Source: Cladopsammia gracilis (Eukaryota; Cnidaria; Anthozoa; Scleractinia; Dendrophylliidae). From it: a stretch of DNA of 64,000 nt. The stretch spans positions 412,001 through 476,000 of the forward strand of contig JAJGOT010000319.1 in assembly GCA_022457155.1 (NCBI GenBank), in the 5' to 3' direction. This document shows positions 36,101 through 49,900 of this stretch, in pieces. Position 1 is the stretch's first letter, and each line of letters opens with the position of its first letter. A program made the translations under genes and the position numbers. Under the pieces are notes generated by a model. It searched no databases. It had not been told where the DNA came from and saw only the letters and a list, made by a program, of their open reading frames with translations.

Positions 36101-39100
36101 GGTGCTGATCTTGCACTTCTAACTATCACATGTTGCACATCACGCCATGTTAACAAGTAACTATAACGTAAAAACAAGTCGTTCAGTTAACTATTAAGGG
36201 TACTGGCACAATCATGGCACGACCATGGCACGACCATGCCCCAACCTACTCTCAAGAGCTTTCCCCGCTTTCAAAATGACGGGATAAACGTAGAAAATGA
36301 AGTCTAGACAATGTCTATAGAATAAATTATCTTGGTTAAGGTGCAGAAGAGTCGGGGTAATAATAAAGGATCAGCCTTACCGGGTTCTATCTGCATATAC
36401 GACGTTTGAACGATGGAAGCTTCCCTCCCCCCCCCCCCCCCCCCCCAAAAAAAAATAAATAAATAAATAAATAAATAAATACCCAGCTTCTCCCCTTTAA
36501 GTATATCAAAGTACATCAGAAAAATCATCTAGTTCAATGTACATGAAATAAGAACTGGAAAATAAATGTAAGTTGTAAAGTTTAAATGAGTATATATGCA
36601 TAAATATTTGTTCAATTAGATGTTGGATAGTAACACTCAGATTACATACATGCATACATACATACCTTTATTTAAACACGGTAAAAAACATCATTCACAA
36701 AGCAAGATAAAAACCGGTTTACATGTTTGCCGTGTGGGAGTACGAGGTGGACATAAGGCGATTGATTTCGTTATTAAACTTCAGTTTATAAGATCTAATG
36801 GCTCTGACATTCTGTGGAAGATTATTCCACAACAGTGCCCCACTATAGCAAAAACTGCGTTTTAAAAAATCTGTATGGGGCTTAGGCAGACAAAATTTGT
36901 TTTCCTTGTCTCTAAGTTCATAGTCTGTGCTGAAAGGTGTAAACAGGCCTTGAAGATACTCCGGAGTTTGGTTGGCTACAGTTTTAAACATTAGTTTCGC
37001 TTTGACTTTCATCCTTCTGGTAGAGAGGTCATCCCATCCTAGACTAGTGCGAAGGGTAGTAGCACTAGAATAAAAATCAGACTTAGTAATAACCCTAATG
37101 GCGCGATTTTGTAATTTTTGCAGCTTATCGGCCAATTCAATACTTTGCCCGTCAGGGCAGCAGTAGTCGAAGTGCGGCTCGATAAGAGCTCGATATAGAA
37201 GAATAGCCGTTTCTTCACTTATAAAGGGCCTCAGCCTTTTAAGTGCACGTATACCAGAAGAAATGGTCTTGGCGATTTCATCAACATGTTTGGACCAAGA
37301 TAAATTTTGGTCAATGTAAATTCCCAATGATTTAGTGTCGCTCACTCTTTTAATTACATGCCCTTCAATCTGTACATTAAGTGAATGAGTAGCGGTATTT
37401 GCAAGCCTTTGACGTGAACCTATTAACATTAACACAGTCTTGGCAATGTTTAGGCTTAATCTATTCGATCTGAGCCATTCAAGAAGGTTAGATAATTCGC
37501 TATTTACTACAGTTTCAAGTTCAGGTAAGCTACTGGCAGCAATACTGATGTTTGTGTCGTCGGCATACATTCGTGGAATGGATTTACTCAGACAGTTCGG
37601 CAGGTCGTTAATGTATATCAGAAAAAGAACTGGGCCAATTAGACTTCCCTGTGGGACTCCACAGGTGACAGCAAGCGCACCAGATATAGCTTACCATTGA
37701 CTAAGCACTTTTGGTGGCGGTCACTAAGATAAGAATCAAACCACTTTAAGGCCTTTTGATCAACTCCATAGCTAACTAATTTCCTTAAAAGGATCTTATG
37801 ATCGATCGTGTCAAGTTCTGCTCAAGTTAGAAAGTAGTGGAGCTAATTGTAGCATTTAATGTCTAAAAAGTAAAATAAAAATACTGTGACAACATCTCAA
37901 AATTGTGCTTCAAAATGTACTGGATTGGGGAACACGCAACAGCCATGCTTTTAAGTATACTGAGTATAGATTGCCAAAAGTATCTAAGGACGTTTTTAAG
38001 TATTCTTTTTTCCTAGATCAATATCAGAGTGGAACTTACTGCCCGCTGACTTAGTAAATTGCAAGTCACTATCTGATTTTAAGTTAAATTTGGGAAAGCA
38101 CGTGAAAAAAGCAAAGTAACTTGCAATTTTAAATTATCATTTACTTATTTTGTTATTTGTTTTTATTTTATTCTAGTTTTTATTTATAGTTGATGTGATA
38201 CCTTACAAGATTTTATCAACTCAATAAATGTAGATGTAGATGTAGATGTAGATGTTGCTGTAACCCTCTAGAAAACTTGGGATTTCATCCATTCTAGATA
38301 TAACCCGACTTACTTTGCTTGAAGTGTCAGTGCAATGAGACCAGAAGCCATCGCTGCAGCTGCTGATGTTCCTCCAAAGTTATCAACACATCCTGACTGT
38401 TTATCAGCAGTTATCTGAACAATGTAAAATAAATTAGCAAACTAAGAAAAAATAGTATAAAGGTTAGTTATACATTTCCCATACATTCTTTTAAAAGTTG
38501 TTAAGTGAACCTGCACTTTGCAGTTTTCTGTCTGAAAAAAGATTGTGTAACCCTAACAAATCACCAAACTAAGAATATACACATAAAATTATAGTTTAGT
38601 TTATTTACATAGGAAGATAAACCAGTGTTGACCAGTAAGAGGTTAACAAAGCCTCATAGCCAATAAAAATCTCATTGCTTTTATTACTTCCCATGTTTTT
38701 AAAGCTGTAAAGTGACCCCATATTGCACAATTGTTTCAGTCTAAAACAAAATCAGCGTTATCCTATCAAATAACCATTACTCATTGTTGAAACATCTGAA
38801 TGACAAGGAAACACATGAACTGGCTACTAGTATTATAGCGGAGCACTTGCCAGGCCGAAGGCCTGGCTGCGCAGCTCCATATGCCGTCATTTTTCATGGT
38901 CATGGCTAGCGGAATGTTTCGCGGGCGCGTGTGTGCCCGCCCGCCCGCCGTGTTGGAACAACATCCGGGATCTTGAAAGCATGGCTTTGTTTTTCGCGCG
39001 GCCACACAGCCGTAAGCTCGGTAAACACTTTAGTTGTTTTGTTGTGTCTAGCGGAGAATTAAAGTCGTTATTTTCCTGCATTTTTTCGCGGTTTGCTACT

Positions 39101-42100
39101 CAAGACAGGGATACTAATTAAGGTATACTCAGAAGCCGCTTTAGTGGAAAAAGACGAGCTTTCAGGGATAAAATCTTGCTTCGAGGAACTTCATGTATTA
39201 CGTTTTTATCAATGCGGGAGATGTTTGTTTTCTACGGATTTCAGAACCAGAAGCGGAGATTGAATTTCCAAGCAAGCGAGGGACTTAAAGGTAAAACAGA
39301 TTAGTTTTCGATTTTATGTTGATATCAATCTGTGAGTGACTTTTTATTAGTGTTATTGTTAGTTTTGGAGAATTGATTTTAAAACGTGCTTAAATTCAGT
39401 TGTATCGATCTCTTGAATTTCATCGAAGAAAGCTTGAACTCGATGAGCTATAATTAAATGGTACGCGTTTTGCTTTTAAACGTAAACTAATGGAGATTTG
39501 AATAAATGTTTTCGAAAGAAGATTGTGTTGTTTATTTTTATGTGTTTGTTCATTCATTAGATAGATTGAAAAGCGATTTTATGTAAACAAAACAAGACTT
39601 TGATTTTATAGTACAGTTCTATCTTCACTCGCATCGCCTTATGCAAATATGTTTGTGTATTTTTGCAATTTTTGATTTTCAAACTGTATTTTATTCGGAA
39701 ACTAGTGGTACTAATTATTCTAGACAGAGAAAAGTTGTTTTTGTGAACTTTTGTACGGTCTATAAAAATGTACTGTGCAGACGGTTGCGTAATACTGTTT
39801 TTGAGAATTGCTAAAATTGAAACTAGCCCGTTCGTCAATCTTAATTCTTGTGCTTCCAACCTTTCACCTTAGTTAAGTTTCACCTTAGTTAAGCTTGTTC
39901 AAAATGCGACGCTGTTAGGCTTGGGCTATGTATATATATTAGTATTATGGAAAAGGAGGGATGACAGAAGGGCTTACTGTACGGATTTCGTAATTTTAAA
40001 CGATTTTGGTTGTTTGGTACACCCATGGATTATCGAATTGCTGAAACCTGCAATTGATGTTCCATTTTAAAGTTTAAAATATTAATATACGAGTGGTCCT
40101 TTTAAATTCAAAGTATTTCCTGTGAACGTCTTTTTTTTTTTGGACACTAAGAAAGTAAATAATCAAGGCTCCTATGAGCCAACTCGTGAATACGAAACGC
40201 TCTAACAAAAAGATTCTTTACCAAAAAAAATCACGGTATACAGAGATTTTAAAAAAGAAGAAAAGAAAGGAAAAATAAAAATACTCGAAGTCCCCACCAA
40301 GAATCGAACCCCGAGCGTCGGACCAGCAGCGCACTTTTCCCGAGTAGTACTGTAGCTCTTCCAGACCTCTATTTTTATTGGCCCCGTAGTACTGTAGCTT
40401 CTATTGTGTTTAGGTCTAGAGCTATTGTTTCTGTTGTTTAACCTATTGTTTCGTTAACCAATCACTGAGCTTGTTTGGAAAGGTACAGCCTCTCCCCACT
40501 TTATACCATTAAGCAATAGGCCATTTCCGAGTTGCTTTTTGTCTCGTTATCAAAGCGAGGCTTGGTGCACAACCTTTCATGCGAAAATTAGTTTTATTTA
40601 CATGCGAATGAAAACTAATTTTCATGAAAACTAATTTTTTGGTTGTGCACCAAGCCTCACTCTGGTAATGAGACAAAAAGCAACTCGGAAATGGCCTATT
40701 AAGCAACTGCATTAAGGTGGGGTTACACCTAAATGCCATTTTTCCACCACTTGACATGGCTTTAAAGCTATAATGGAAGTATCTCGTTCACGTTTCAAGC
40801 AATCCAACAACCCTATGCTTAAAACAGAAGACTATGTTATGGGGTGTTTTGTAAATATTTTGAGTGATTTTTGGGTATGTTTGGGAGGAAATAGTTTTTT
40901 CTCAAAGGATTGGTAAAATTTAGAGAAATAAGAAATATTGAAGATTTGGTGAAGTTTTAAAATTAGAATTTGTAGTTAATAATTAATAGACGGATACCAA
41001 GTTAGTCCACTAGCAACCTGGGGTGCTCTGGCGTGGGTATCAACTGTCTGTTGGTGTTCCAAAAATCTTTTTTTTCTTCTTTCCCCTCTTTAAATCTCTT
41101 AAAATTTCATTCAAATTCAGGTGTACACTCGCCTTAAAGGGGAACAAGTACATAGCTTTCTTAACATTCACATTGAATTTACAGTGCCAGATACGTCCAT
41201 TTGAAACAGATACAAGTCAAAACGCGCCTTTTAACATGTTATATAACAAAAACATGAAATGAAAAATAATTTGAGCATCGATTTGTAAATTTCCTTTTCG
41301 GAGAATTGGAATTTTCCTTTCGCAAAGTCCAGATTTTTAATTTCGCAAGGTACAGATTTCCCATTTCGCAAAGTACAGATTTTTGATTTTGCAAGGTACA
41401 GATTTTCCATTTCGCAAAGTACAGATTTCCCATTTCGCAAAGTAAAGATTTCACATTTCGTTTCGTCCCATTCCTTCCGTGCAGTCCATCATTTTACTTA
41501 CAACTTTTCCTTTGACTCCATCAGTACTGTAAGCCGTGGCCATGATCCCAGGGCAAATCTCTGCGTAGTCTGGAAGAGAGCCATCCAAGTTCACACCACT
41601 GATTGCAATAGTGTAAATACTATTAACATAACCGTTATAGGCACAACTGTCTCCGACACGGCCGCCATCCCCTGATGAAAACGTGTAGATGGCACCTGAG
41701 CCCCCACGACCCTGGAATAAAACAAGCACAAGCATATTACGTATCTTTATCTTTATTTTAACCGGTTTTTGATCTTTGACGTTTGGAACGGTTCAACGGA
41801 CACAGCTTCTTAGCTCGTAATCTGGCAAGAATTGATGCATTGACGACCAATTTCATCACAATAATTCCTCTTCGTTCAATGGGAAACAATTAGGGCAGCA
41901 ACGAATTTATTTAAAGATATCTTATTCAATGAAAAAATGGCACTGTAATCCAATGATTGCTTATATAGGGTCAGTAAATACAGGGAAATATAGGGTCAGT
42001 AAGCTGATGGGCGGCACGGTGGTCTAGTGGTTAGCGCGTCGGACTTTCAACCTGAAGGTCGGTGGTTCGAAGCCTGGTCTCTGCTGTCGTGTTGTTTCCT

Positions 42101-43755
42101 TAGACAAGAAACTTTACTCCACACTGTCTCTCTCCACCCAGGTGTATAAATGGGTACTGGCGACAAAATGCTGGGGGTAACCCTGCGATGGACTAGCATC
42201 CCATCCAGGGGGGAGTAGCAATATTCCTAGTCGCTTCATGCTATAGAAACCGGGTTTAAGCTCCGGCCATTGTGAGCCTTCTGGCTCGAGTGCGCGACTT
42301 TACTTTACTTTTTTAAGGTGATGGGCCGGGAAACATCAAAACATTTTTTGGATGGCCAAAACCATTGCAAGCTCATGACTTGCTTCTGGCCCCCAAACCC
42401 CTACATTTCGAAGGCAATGTGCTATTGATACCTGCTTAATACCGAGTTCAATAGCTCTACTGGTCAGTACACCTGGACCCATCACTTGCGAGCCGTCATC
42501 TCCAGGTCCCCAACTGTTTGAGTATATGTCAATCATGTCTAATTTGTGAGACAAGGCCGCTGACTCTGTGACATCAGTTGACCTGACATCATCATCAAAA
42601 ATGCGAATACCTAAAGGAAAAAAAATAAGGAAAGGATATTTATACATTAGATAGCTACACATGCATCCTTATATTGATGATACTCCTCGTAACTAGGTTT
42701 AAGTTAAAATATTGCATCATATTCTCTGTAGTTAGGTTTAACTTTCCAAGATTATTTTACTTATTCTTTATGTAATGTTTGTGTGTATGTTAGTGGTTAT
42801 GTTTGTGTGTATGATAGTATGTACATGTATGTTAGTATGTACTCTCCATATTGTACCTCCGCTGTAAACATTTAATTTACTTTATTTAATCTAGCACCCT
42901 GACATTTTAACTTTTTAGTTATTTCAGGGTGCTGGTACCCTTTAAATATTATATTTATATTTAATTATTCCTTGTAATTTATTTTATTTTAAATATCTCT
43001 GGGTACAATAAAGCTTTGTTGTTATTGTTGTTGTTTTTGTTATCATGTATGATTGTGGGAGGGAGGCACGGTGGTGTGATCAGCATTAGATCCCATCCGC
43101 CTAAACCACCAAGGACACTTATTGTGCACATTTTGCTAGCCCCCTCGTAACTTCAAGAACCTTAAGGCTATGACAATGAAATCAAGAGGGTAAATAATAC
43201 GTCCAAATGTTTCTCCTTTGCGGTCCGCACAATGGAACGATGACGTCATATGACGTAGTTATTAGGTAATTAGTTATACGGCCGCCATCTTGGATCCTCT
43301 TAAAAACCGTCCAAATTGACTCAAAATTAATCAAAACCAATAAATCTTCATTCAAAGGTACAAATAGGCAAATTTCAAAAAACATGGCTGTCAAAATCTT
43401 GTTGCCATGGAAATATGAAGTCACATGATCAACAAACTGTCATGAAATTGTTGCCATATAAATTTTAGGAAAAGTCAAAGTTTGATGGCGTTTGAATGGG
43501 ACCAGCCGAGTGGGTTACCTGTGGCTCGTGCGCGGCTTTACCTACCTACAGTGTATGATTGTGGTAGCTAGGTTAATGATGGACTAGTGAATTGACATAA
43601 AGGCCCCGTACACATGCATCCGAATATTTTCTAATCCGCAACTTTTTTGTTGCGGATTAGAAAATACTCGCGTCCACACGTAGCGTACTCGAATCGTATT
43701 TGCCCGTCCACACGTATCCGGATTCGCTCTAGTACCCAGGGCTCCTCTTTAAATA

Positions 43756-43815
<60 letters not shown>

Positions 43816-43926
43816 CTTCATAAATGAACTGGATGATCTTTTTCCGAATTGTTTCCTAAGGGAGCGGGTCATAGCCCATGACCAAAGGTCCCCTAGGGTT
43901 TTCTCTTTACTCTAAAGCTCTAAAGC

Positions 43927-43978
<52 letters not shown>

Positions 43979-46900
43979 TTTATTCATAACACGAACAAAC
44001 AAACGCTTACAATAGTAAGAGTTACAAGATAAATAAAATACCGAAAGATAGTTTAATTAAATAATAGGTTATTATAATAAAATTATAATGAAATGTTAAT
44101 AGTACTAATAGTAAATGTTAACAACAGAGCATACGCAAAGGCCAACATTTTGTGGATCCGATACTGTTACGTCAGCGTATTAAAAAATATCCGCATTCGA
44201 CTGTCTACACGATGCCGTACTCGTAGCGTATTCAAACATTTCCACTCTGTAGGGCGGATTCAAAAAGTTATGGATTCGAAAGCCGAGTTCGCCGGATACG
44301 TGTGGACAAAAGTTGCGGATTCAAAAATATCCTGATATGTACCTGCAATTCTGGCATTGTATGCTAATCCCACTCCACACTTATTGTTATTAGCCGCACC
44401 AGCTATAATACCAGCACATTTATTGCCATGTCTACGAGGAAGAAATAAAGATAACATAGCCTCGATAAATTAAAAATACAACTAAGAAAGAAAGTTACAA
44501 AGAAACAAAAGAAAGAAACAAATTTGAAATATTTACAATACAAAGATGTAAAACGCAGTATATGGAGCGTGACGGTGACGCTCTGAGGCTCCGTGGGGCA
44601 TGTATTTTAATTTGTAACTGTACTTTGACTCGCAACTTAGGCGTATAAAGGTACCTTTATATCCTTTGTCTGGGCTTTTCATCTATAGATGAGATACCCT
44701 GGGAACGAGGTTGTGGTTGGATTTGTAAATGACCCATTTGTATGTTACAGCCTCGGCCACTGGCCTAAGCATTATACACTGTCCAGCTGTAAAAGGCACT
44801 GTAAAAGGTTCAAAGGCACATTCGCCTTCAGTTGAGTTACTCACTGTTAAGGTGGCTGAACACAGTTTGCACGCGCTCTTCAATTTCAGCTGCTTAAGTG
44901 AGTCAGCACGTGCAGCGTTTTGAGAAAAAAACGTGGCGCCTGTTCAGCGATCATTTTATTTTGCTCAGCGTGGATAGCGAAAGTGTTGTTGAATCAATAG
45001 ATAATTTATAGAACCATTGAAGAAATACACTGCCTTTTTGGTCGTTTTTGTCTTTGGATCGAGAATCCAGTCAAATGCAACGCATGCACAGTTGACCAAA
45101 ACATGGTGACTGGATATTTTAGTGACTTTCCTCGAAAATGTGCTGATTTCTACGGAACCACTCGTTAGAATTTCACGAAATTTGGCACAATAATAGTTCC
45201 GAATATGCCAAACTCACCTGCCATCAGAAATTTGAAATCTAACAGAGGAGATTTTTACAAAACGCAAACATATTAAACCACAAATTACTCTGTTAAAATT
45301 ATACGAGACCAGTGTTAACATGGGAATATTTTTCCGAGTTTACTGGAGACAAATGATGGACAAAATCTAACGCCTAGATTTTCTGAAAATAAACGAAGCC
45401 AAATATTGCAGGCTGATTTACAATCCACCGTGTTGCCATGGCAACACCCTGAAAGCTCAACACAAACATCAAAATATATAGCTTGTTGCTAAATCGTATG
45501 CCTCACCAATTTTGGGCGCCCAGACGTAAGTAGTTTTAAAATGACAATGAATGACGCATAGGTACAGTGAAACTGTGTTCAGCCACCTTAATAAGCTCTG
45601 TTAAAAGATTTCCCTCCCTCCCTCCCTGTTGGAGTTACTTGGGTGTCCTCAATAAACTTTGGAGTCACTTCTCTGTGATTGCGTTCGGTTAAGTCTGCGC
45701 AGCGACTTCCCCAAGCATAGTGCACTAGTTTTTTAATCGTTTTCGCATTATCGACCTGCCAATATTTTCTGGTCCGATCCAGCTCCCCGGGGAGATAGGT
45801 AAGGCTCGATAGGTCAATAAGCGCGTTGCTGGCCTTAGGTTTCAGCTCATATATAGTGCTGTTGATATAGCGCGTTGCTGGCCTGGATTGCAGCTCGTAG
45901 CGCCCTAGTTTTCTGGACCTGCCAATACTCTTTTCGGCTTGGCGCCGTTGTTGGCATTAGGTTTCAGCTCTTAGTGCCAGGAGAAGTGAGGTTGTGAAAT
46001 GGTCTGCACTTAATGGAAGTCGTCTGCATGTCACGCCAATCGCCGAGCGGTGTCCCCCTATTACGCCATATGTGTCTTGTACGTGGTCCTTGTTTTAATT
46101 TTAGGTTTGGTATTAAATCTTTGAGTTTATCAATTTATCGGAACAGTGACATTAACAACAGCAAGACAGTGTTTTTAGCAGACATCTTCCAATCAATAAT
46201 GTCAGAACTGTCTCTTTTTAACGTCATTCTTTTGGCAATTTTCTTTTTTCATTACGATAGCGCTGCGCACAATTACTAAAAATAGATAGGCCCCCTACGT
46301 GACTCAGACAAAGTTTGCTGTTAGCTCAAAGGCTTTCAGTATGAGCGGGATGTGTTTTGAATATGAAAAATCAGTGAAATCAGCGGTTAACGTGACCTGA
46401 ATGTTTTTTGAGCTTCAAATATAATAAATAAAAGGCAATGTTACATTAGGAAGTGAAAACTGATTCAAGAAATATAGATTTTGGCTTAAAATTCAATAAA
46501 TTATGTGAGATGAAATCCGATCATCGGACTTCCAATCTCTTAGCTCTCATGCAATTAGAAAACATTTCACGACTTGTACCCAAAATTAAGCCAAAGAGGA
46601 AAGTAAGTCGTTGTATTCTTCTTGTATGACTAAGATGTGTGCATCGCTAGCTTGGAAAAAGATGCATAAATAGGTTCCAAATGATCCAGAATATGTATTT
46701 GATACAAAAAAGTTTACGAGCCGTGTTACCGAGCAAAGCAGAACAAAAGGTCCTGAAGATGACAACGCGAATTTGTTTTTGTTCAAAAATCTTGTCTTTG
46801 CGTATATATATTCTAAGGGATATTATATACTGTAAAGTTTGGAGAGTCTATAGGCGGCTATTTGATAAATCAGTGAGCTGCTTATTCTCGAGTATTCGTC

Positions 46901-49900
46901 AAACGGGTATAAACTTTTCTCCACTCCCGGCTTTCCAGTCTGATTTGGTCGCATTGAACAGCATAAAAATAAACGTATCCTTTCTGTGGAGCAATGGACA
47001 GATTATTGTTTCTTTTCAACATCATTGAAACCTGCCTTTTTTGCCATGGACCACTTTACCGCTTGGTTCTCGATATGCTACGTTTCTTACGGCTCAGCTG
47101 TATGTGCGCTGCTGCAAACTGAACCTCGAATCTCGATAGTGAAATCTTTCCGAGACAATAATTGCCGCTCTGTATCAATTCTTTGCATTTTCGCCAAAGT
47201 TTGAGATGTTCCAAGAATAATTTTTAGGTTTTCTCTTCAACATTGACCCGGGTGTTCGATTTTCTTGCGCAAATATCGGTAAAAGCCGCATCAAAGTGTT
47301 CGGCAAAACCACTTTCCCATACAATGTTCTTATGCAGATAACACATGGAGGAGTTTGTTTGTCTGAGTCACAACGGGGGTCAAAAGTGTGTGACGTCATT
47401 TGTGCGCAGCGCTAATATATATAGATAGGTTGAGCCTAACAGCGTCGCTCTCAAAACAGAAAGCCCATGGTAAACTTAACTGAGGTGAAAGGTCGGAAAC
47501 ACAAGAATTAAGATTGAAGACCGGGCTATTTTTCAATTTTAGCAATTCTCAAAAACAGAATTACGCGACCGTCTGCACAGTACATTTAGACAGTACAAAA
47601 GTTCACAAAAACAACTTGTCCGTCTCGAATAACTAGTAGGACTAATTTCCAAATAAAATACACCTATTGCTTATCAAACATTGTCCGGGAAACTGATTTG
47701 GAAATCAAAATTGCAAAAAATACATCAAACATATTTGCATAAGGCCACGTGAGTGAAATTAGAACTACAAAATCTAAGTCTTATTTTGTTTACATAAAAT
47801 CGCTTTTCAACCTATGTAATGAATGAACAAACAGATAAAAATGGACAACACAATCTTCTTTCGAAAAATTTTATTCAAATCTCCATAAGTTTATGTTTAA
47901 AAGCAAAACGCGAACCATTGCCGAGCTGTCTTCGATGAATGAAATCAAAACGACTAAATTTGAGCAAGTTTTACTTACCAAAAATAGCGAGAACACAAAG
48001 AAAAAGTCAATCACAGATTGATATCAACATAAATTCGCATCGAAAAAAATCTATTTTTTTACCTTTAAGTCCGTCCACTGCTTGGAAATTCTTTAAATCT
48101 ACGCTTCTTCAGTTATGAAACGCGCGAAAAACTTTCTAGTTTTTGGATATTTTGTTTGCCATATGCCATAGTTTATCGTAATAGTTTTGTTTTATCTAGA
48201 TGCCATCGCAATCGCTCGGAATTTAGGCTCAAGTGATTTCATTGTTTCTCTTTTATCTCCGCAATTTTAAATGCGTTTAACAAAAATGTTACACTCTTAT
48301 CAACTTCAAACTACTGGTACAATATTTTATGTAAGTTTCATATTTTAAATTCAATAAAGGAAAGTTGGTTAAACGGCCGCTCAAAAACGTTCGGTGCAGT
48401 TACATGAAAACTGGAGGGAAACACCTTAAACAACGACAAGACAGCATATCTTGCACAACACTAACACAACTTATCCACTCATGTTTTTAACAAATCTGGA
48501 AATTACTGGAGGAAAAGCCATCGGCTGGAATGCAAATTAAGCAAGAAATGTTTTTATTCATTCTACATGTAGATCCAGTTTGTTTTTGTGAGCGTTTTGC
48601 CGGCTGGGACCAGGGAAAGTGTTCCCTTAACCGAGGTGATAATTACAAAGATTATATGAGCATTTTGCCGGTCGGAACCAGAAGAAGTGTCCCCTTAATA
48701 GAGGTGTCTCTTTAATAGACTGAGGTAATAATTACAAATGAGCAATATGCATTTTGCTGTTTTGTAGCGTCCCCTTAATAGGGGTGTCCCTTTAATAGAC
48801 TGAGGTGATAATTGCAAATGAGTTTATTTAATTACTTAATTTAAATAGTTATTATAACAACTAGTTATTAAAAGTATTTTATAATCTCCACCCACTTGTA
48901 ACTGCTCTGTGGTAGTAGCCAACTCGAAAGCTTGGCTCCTTTGGCTACTACACACTCTTCTTTTGTTATGTTTAATTCAATGTCTAGTTAGCTCTGTTCT
49001 TACTTTTTTTTTATTTCCTTAATGTTGGTTTATTGTAATAATTGAATAAGTGTGAATAAATGAACTTGAACTTGAACTTGAGTATTTTGCTGGCCGGGAC
49101 AAGGAGAAGTGTCCCCTTAATGGAGGTGTCCTACAGTAGAGGTTCCACTTTAAACATAGAAAAAAGGCATGTACATACCCTGACACTGTTTTCCCATTTG
49201 GAACTGGTATTTCATCATCTTCTACATAATCATAACTTGCTATGGCTTCCTGAAGAAAAATAATTAAATATATACATTAATAATTTTTGAAGTCACATCA
49301 AATTATGACTGAACACTGTATTGTAGCAATTATAGAAAAAAAATATGTTTATTAAAAATGAATATATTCATTTATTTGTCTCAAAGAAAGCACTAAATTG
49401 TATTCTGAAATCTTGGCAAACAAGTTATTTAAAAATTCCTGTTTTTAACCCTTTAAGCCCTAAGAGTGATCAGCATCAAATTTCTCCTTGTAATATTAAT
49501 GCCTTATCAAATTAAGGACATGATCACACAAGATGAATTCTCTTGATATCCAAACAATTTCTCGCCACTACTTCTATAGGAAATGTATAGGGACAAGAAA
49601 TGAGAATTTGAATTTTGATATTAGGAACAATTTTTAAGTGGAGGAACAATGGTGTAGTGGTTAGCACGTCAGACTTTCAACTTGAACGCCGGTGGTTTGA
49701 GCCCTGATGTCGATCTGCCGTCGTGTTCTTTCCTTTAATAGACAAGAAACATTGCTCCACATTAGGAATTTGTTGTTCATGAACTTTCTTGTAAAAAATA
49801 TTAAATACAACCAAAAAAAGCACTGCAGGGATTTATTTATAACTAATAGTACATACATTGTAGCTGAAAAGGCTTTTCAAATACGGCAATAATAATATGT

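Noticed and set aside
41231..41454. Repeat protein ([13 protein letters not shown]...)
   Set aside because: It is the 27-28-bp intronic minisatellite read as protein, beyond the exon 8 donor.
42010..42080. Functional tRNA gene
   Set aside because: Boxes A and B are present but the acceptor stem does not pair and the sequence continues as a SINE body.
44683..44923. Possible exon ([16 protein letters not shown]) on the minus strand
   Set aside because: No matching splice phase with exons 5 and 6 of the convertase, which join directly; partly overlaps the TTAA MITE.
46681..47028. 115-codon plus-strand frame
   Set aside because: No recognisable domain and antisense within a convertase intron; likely chance.
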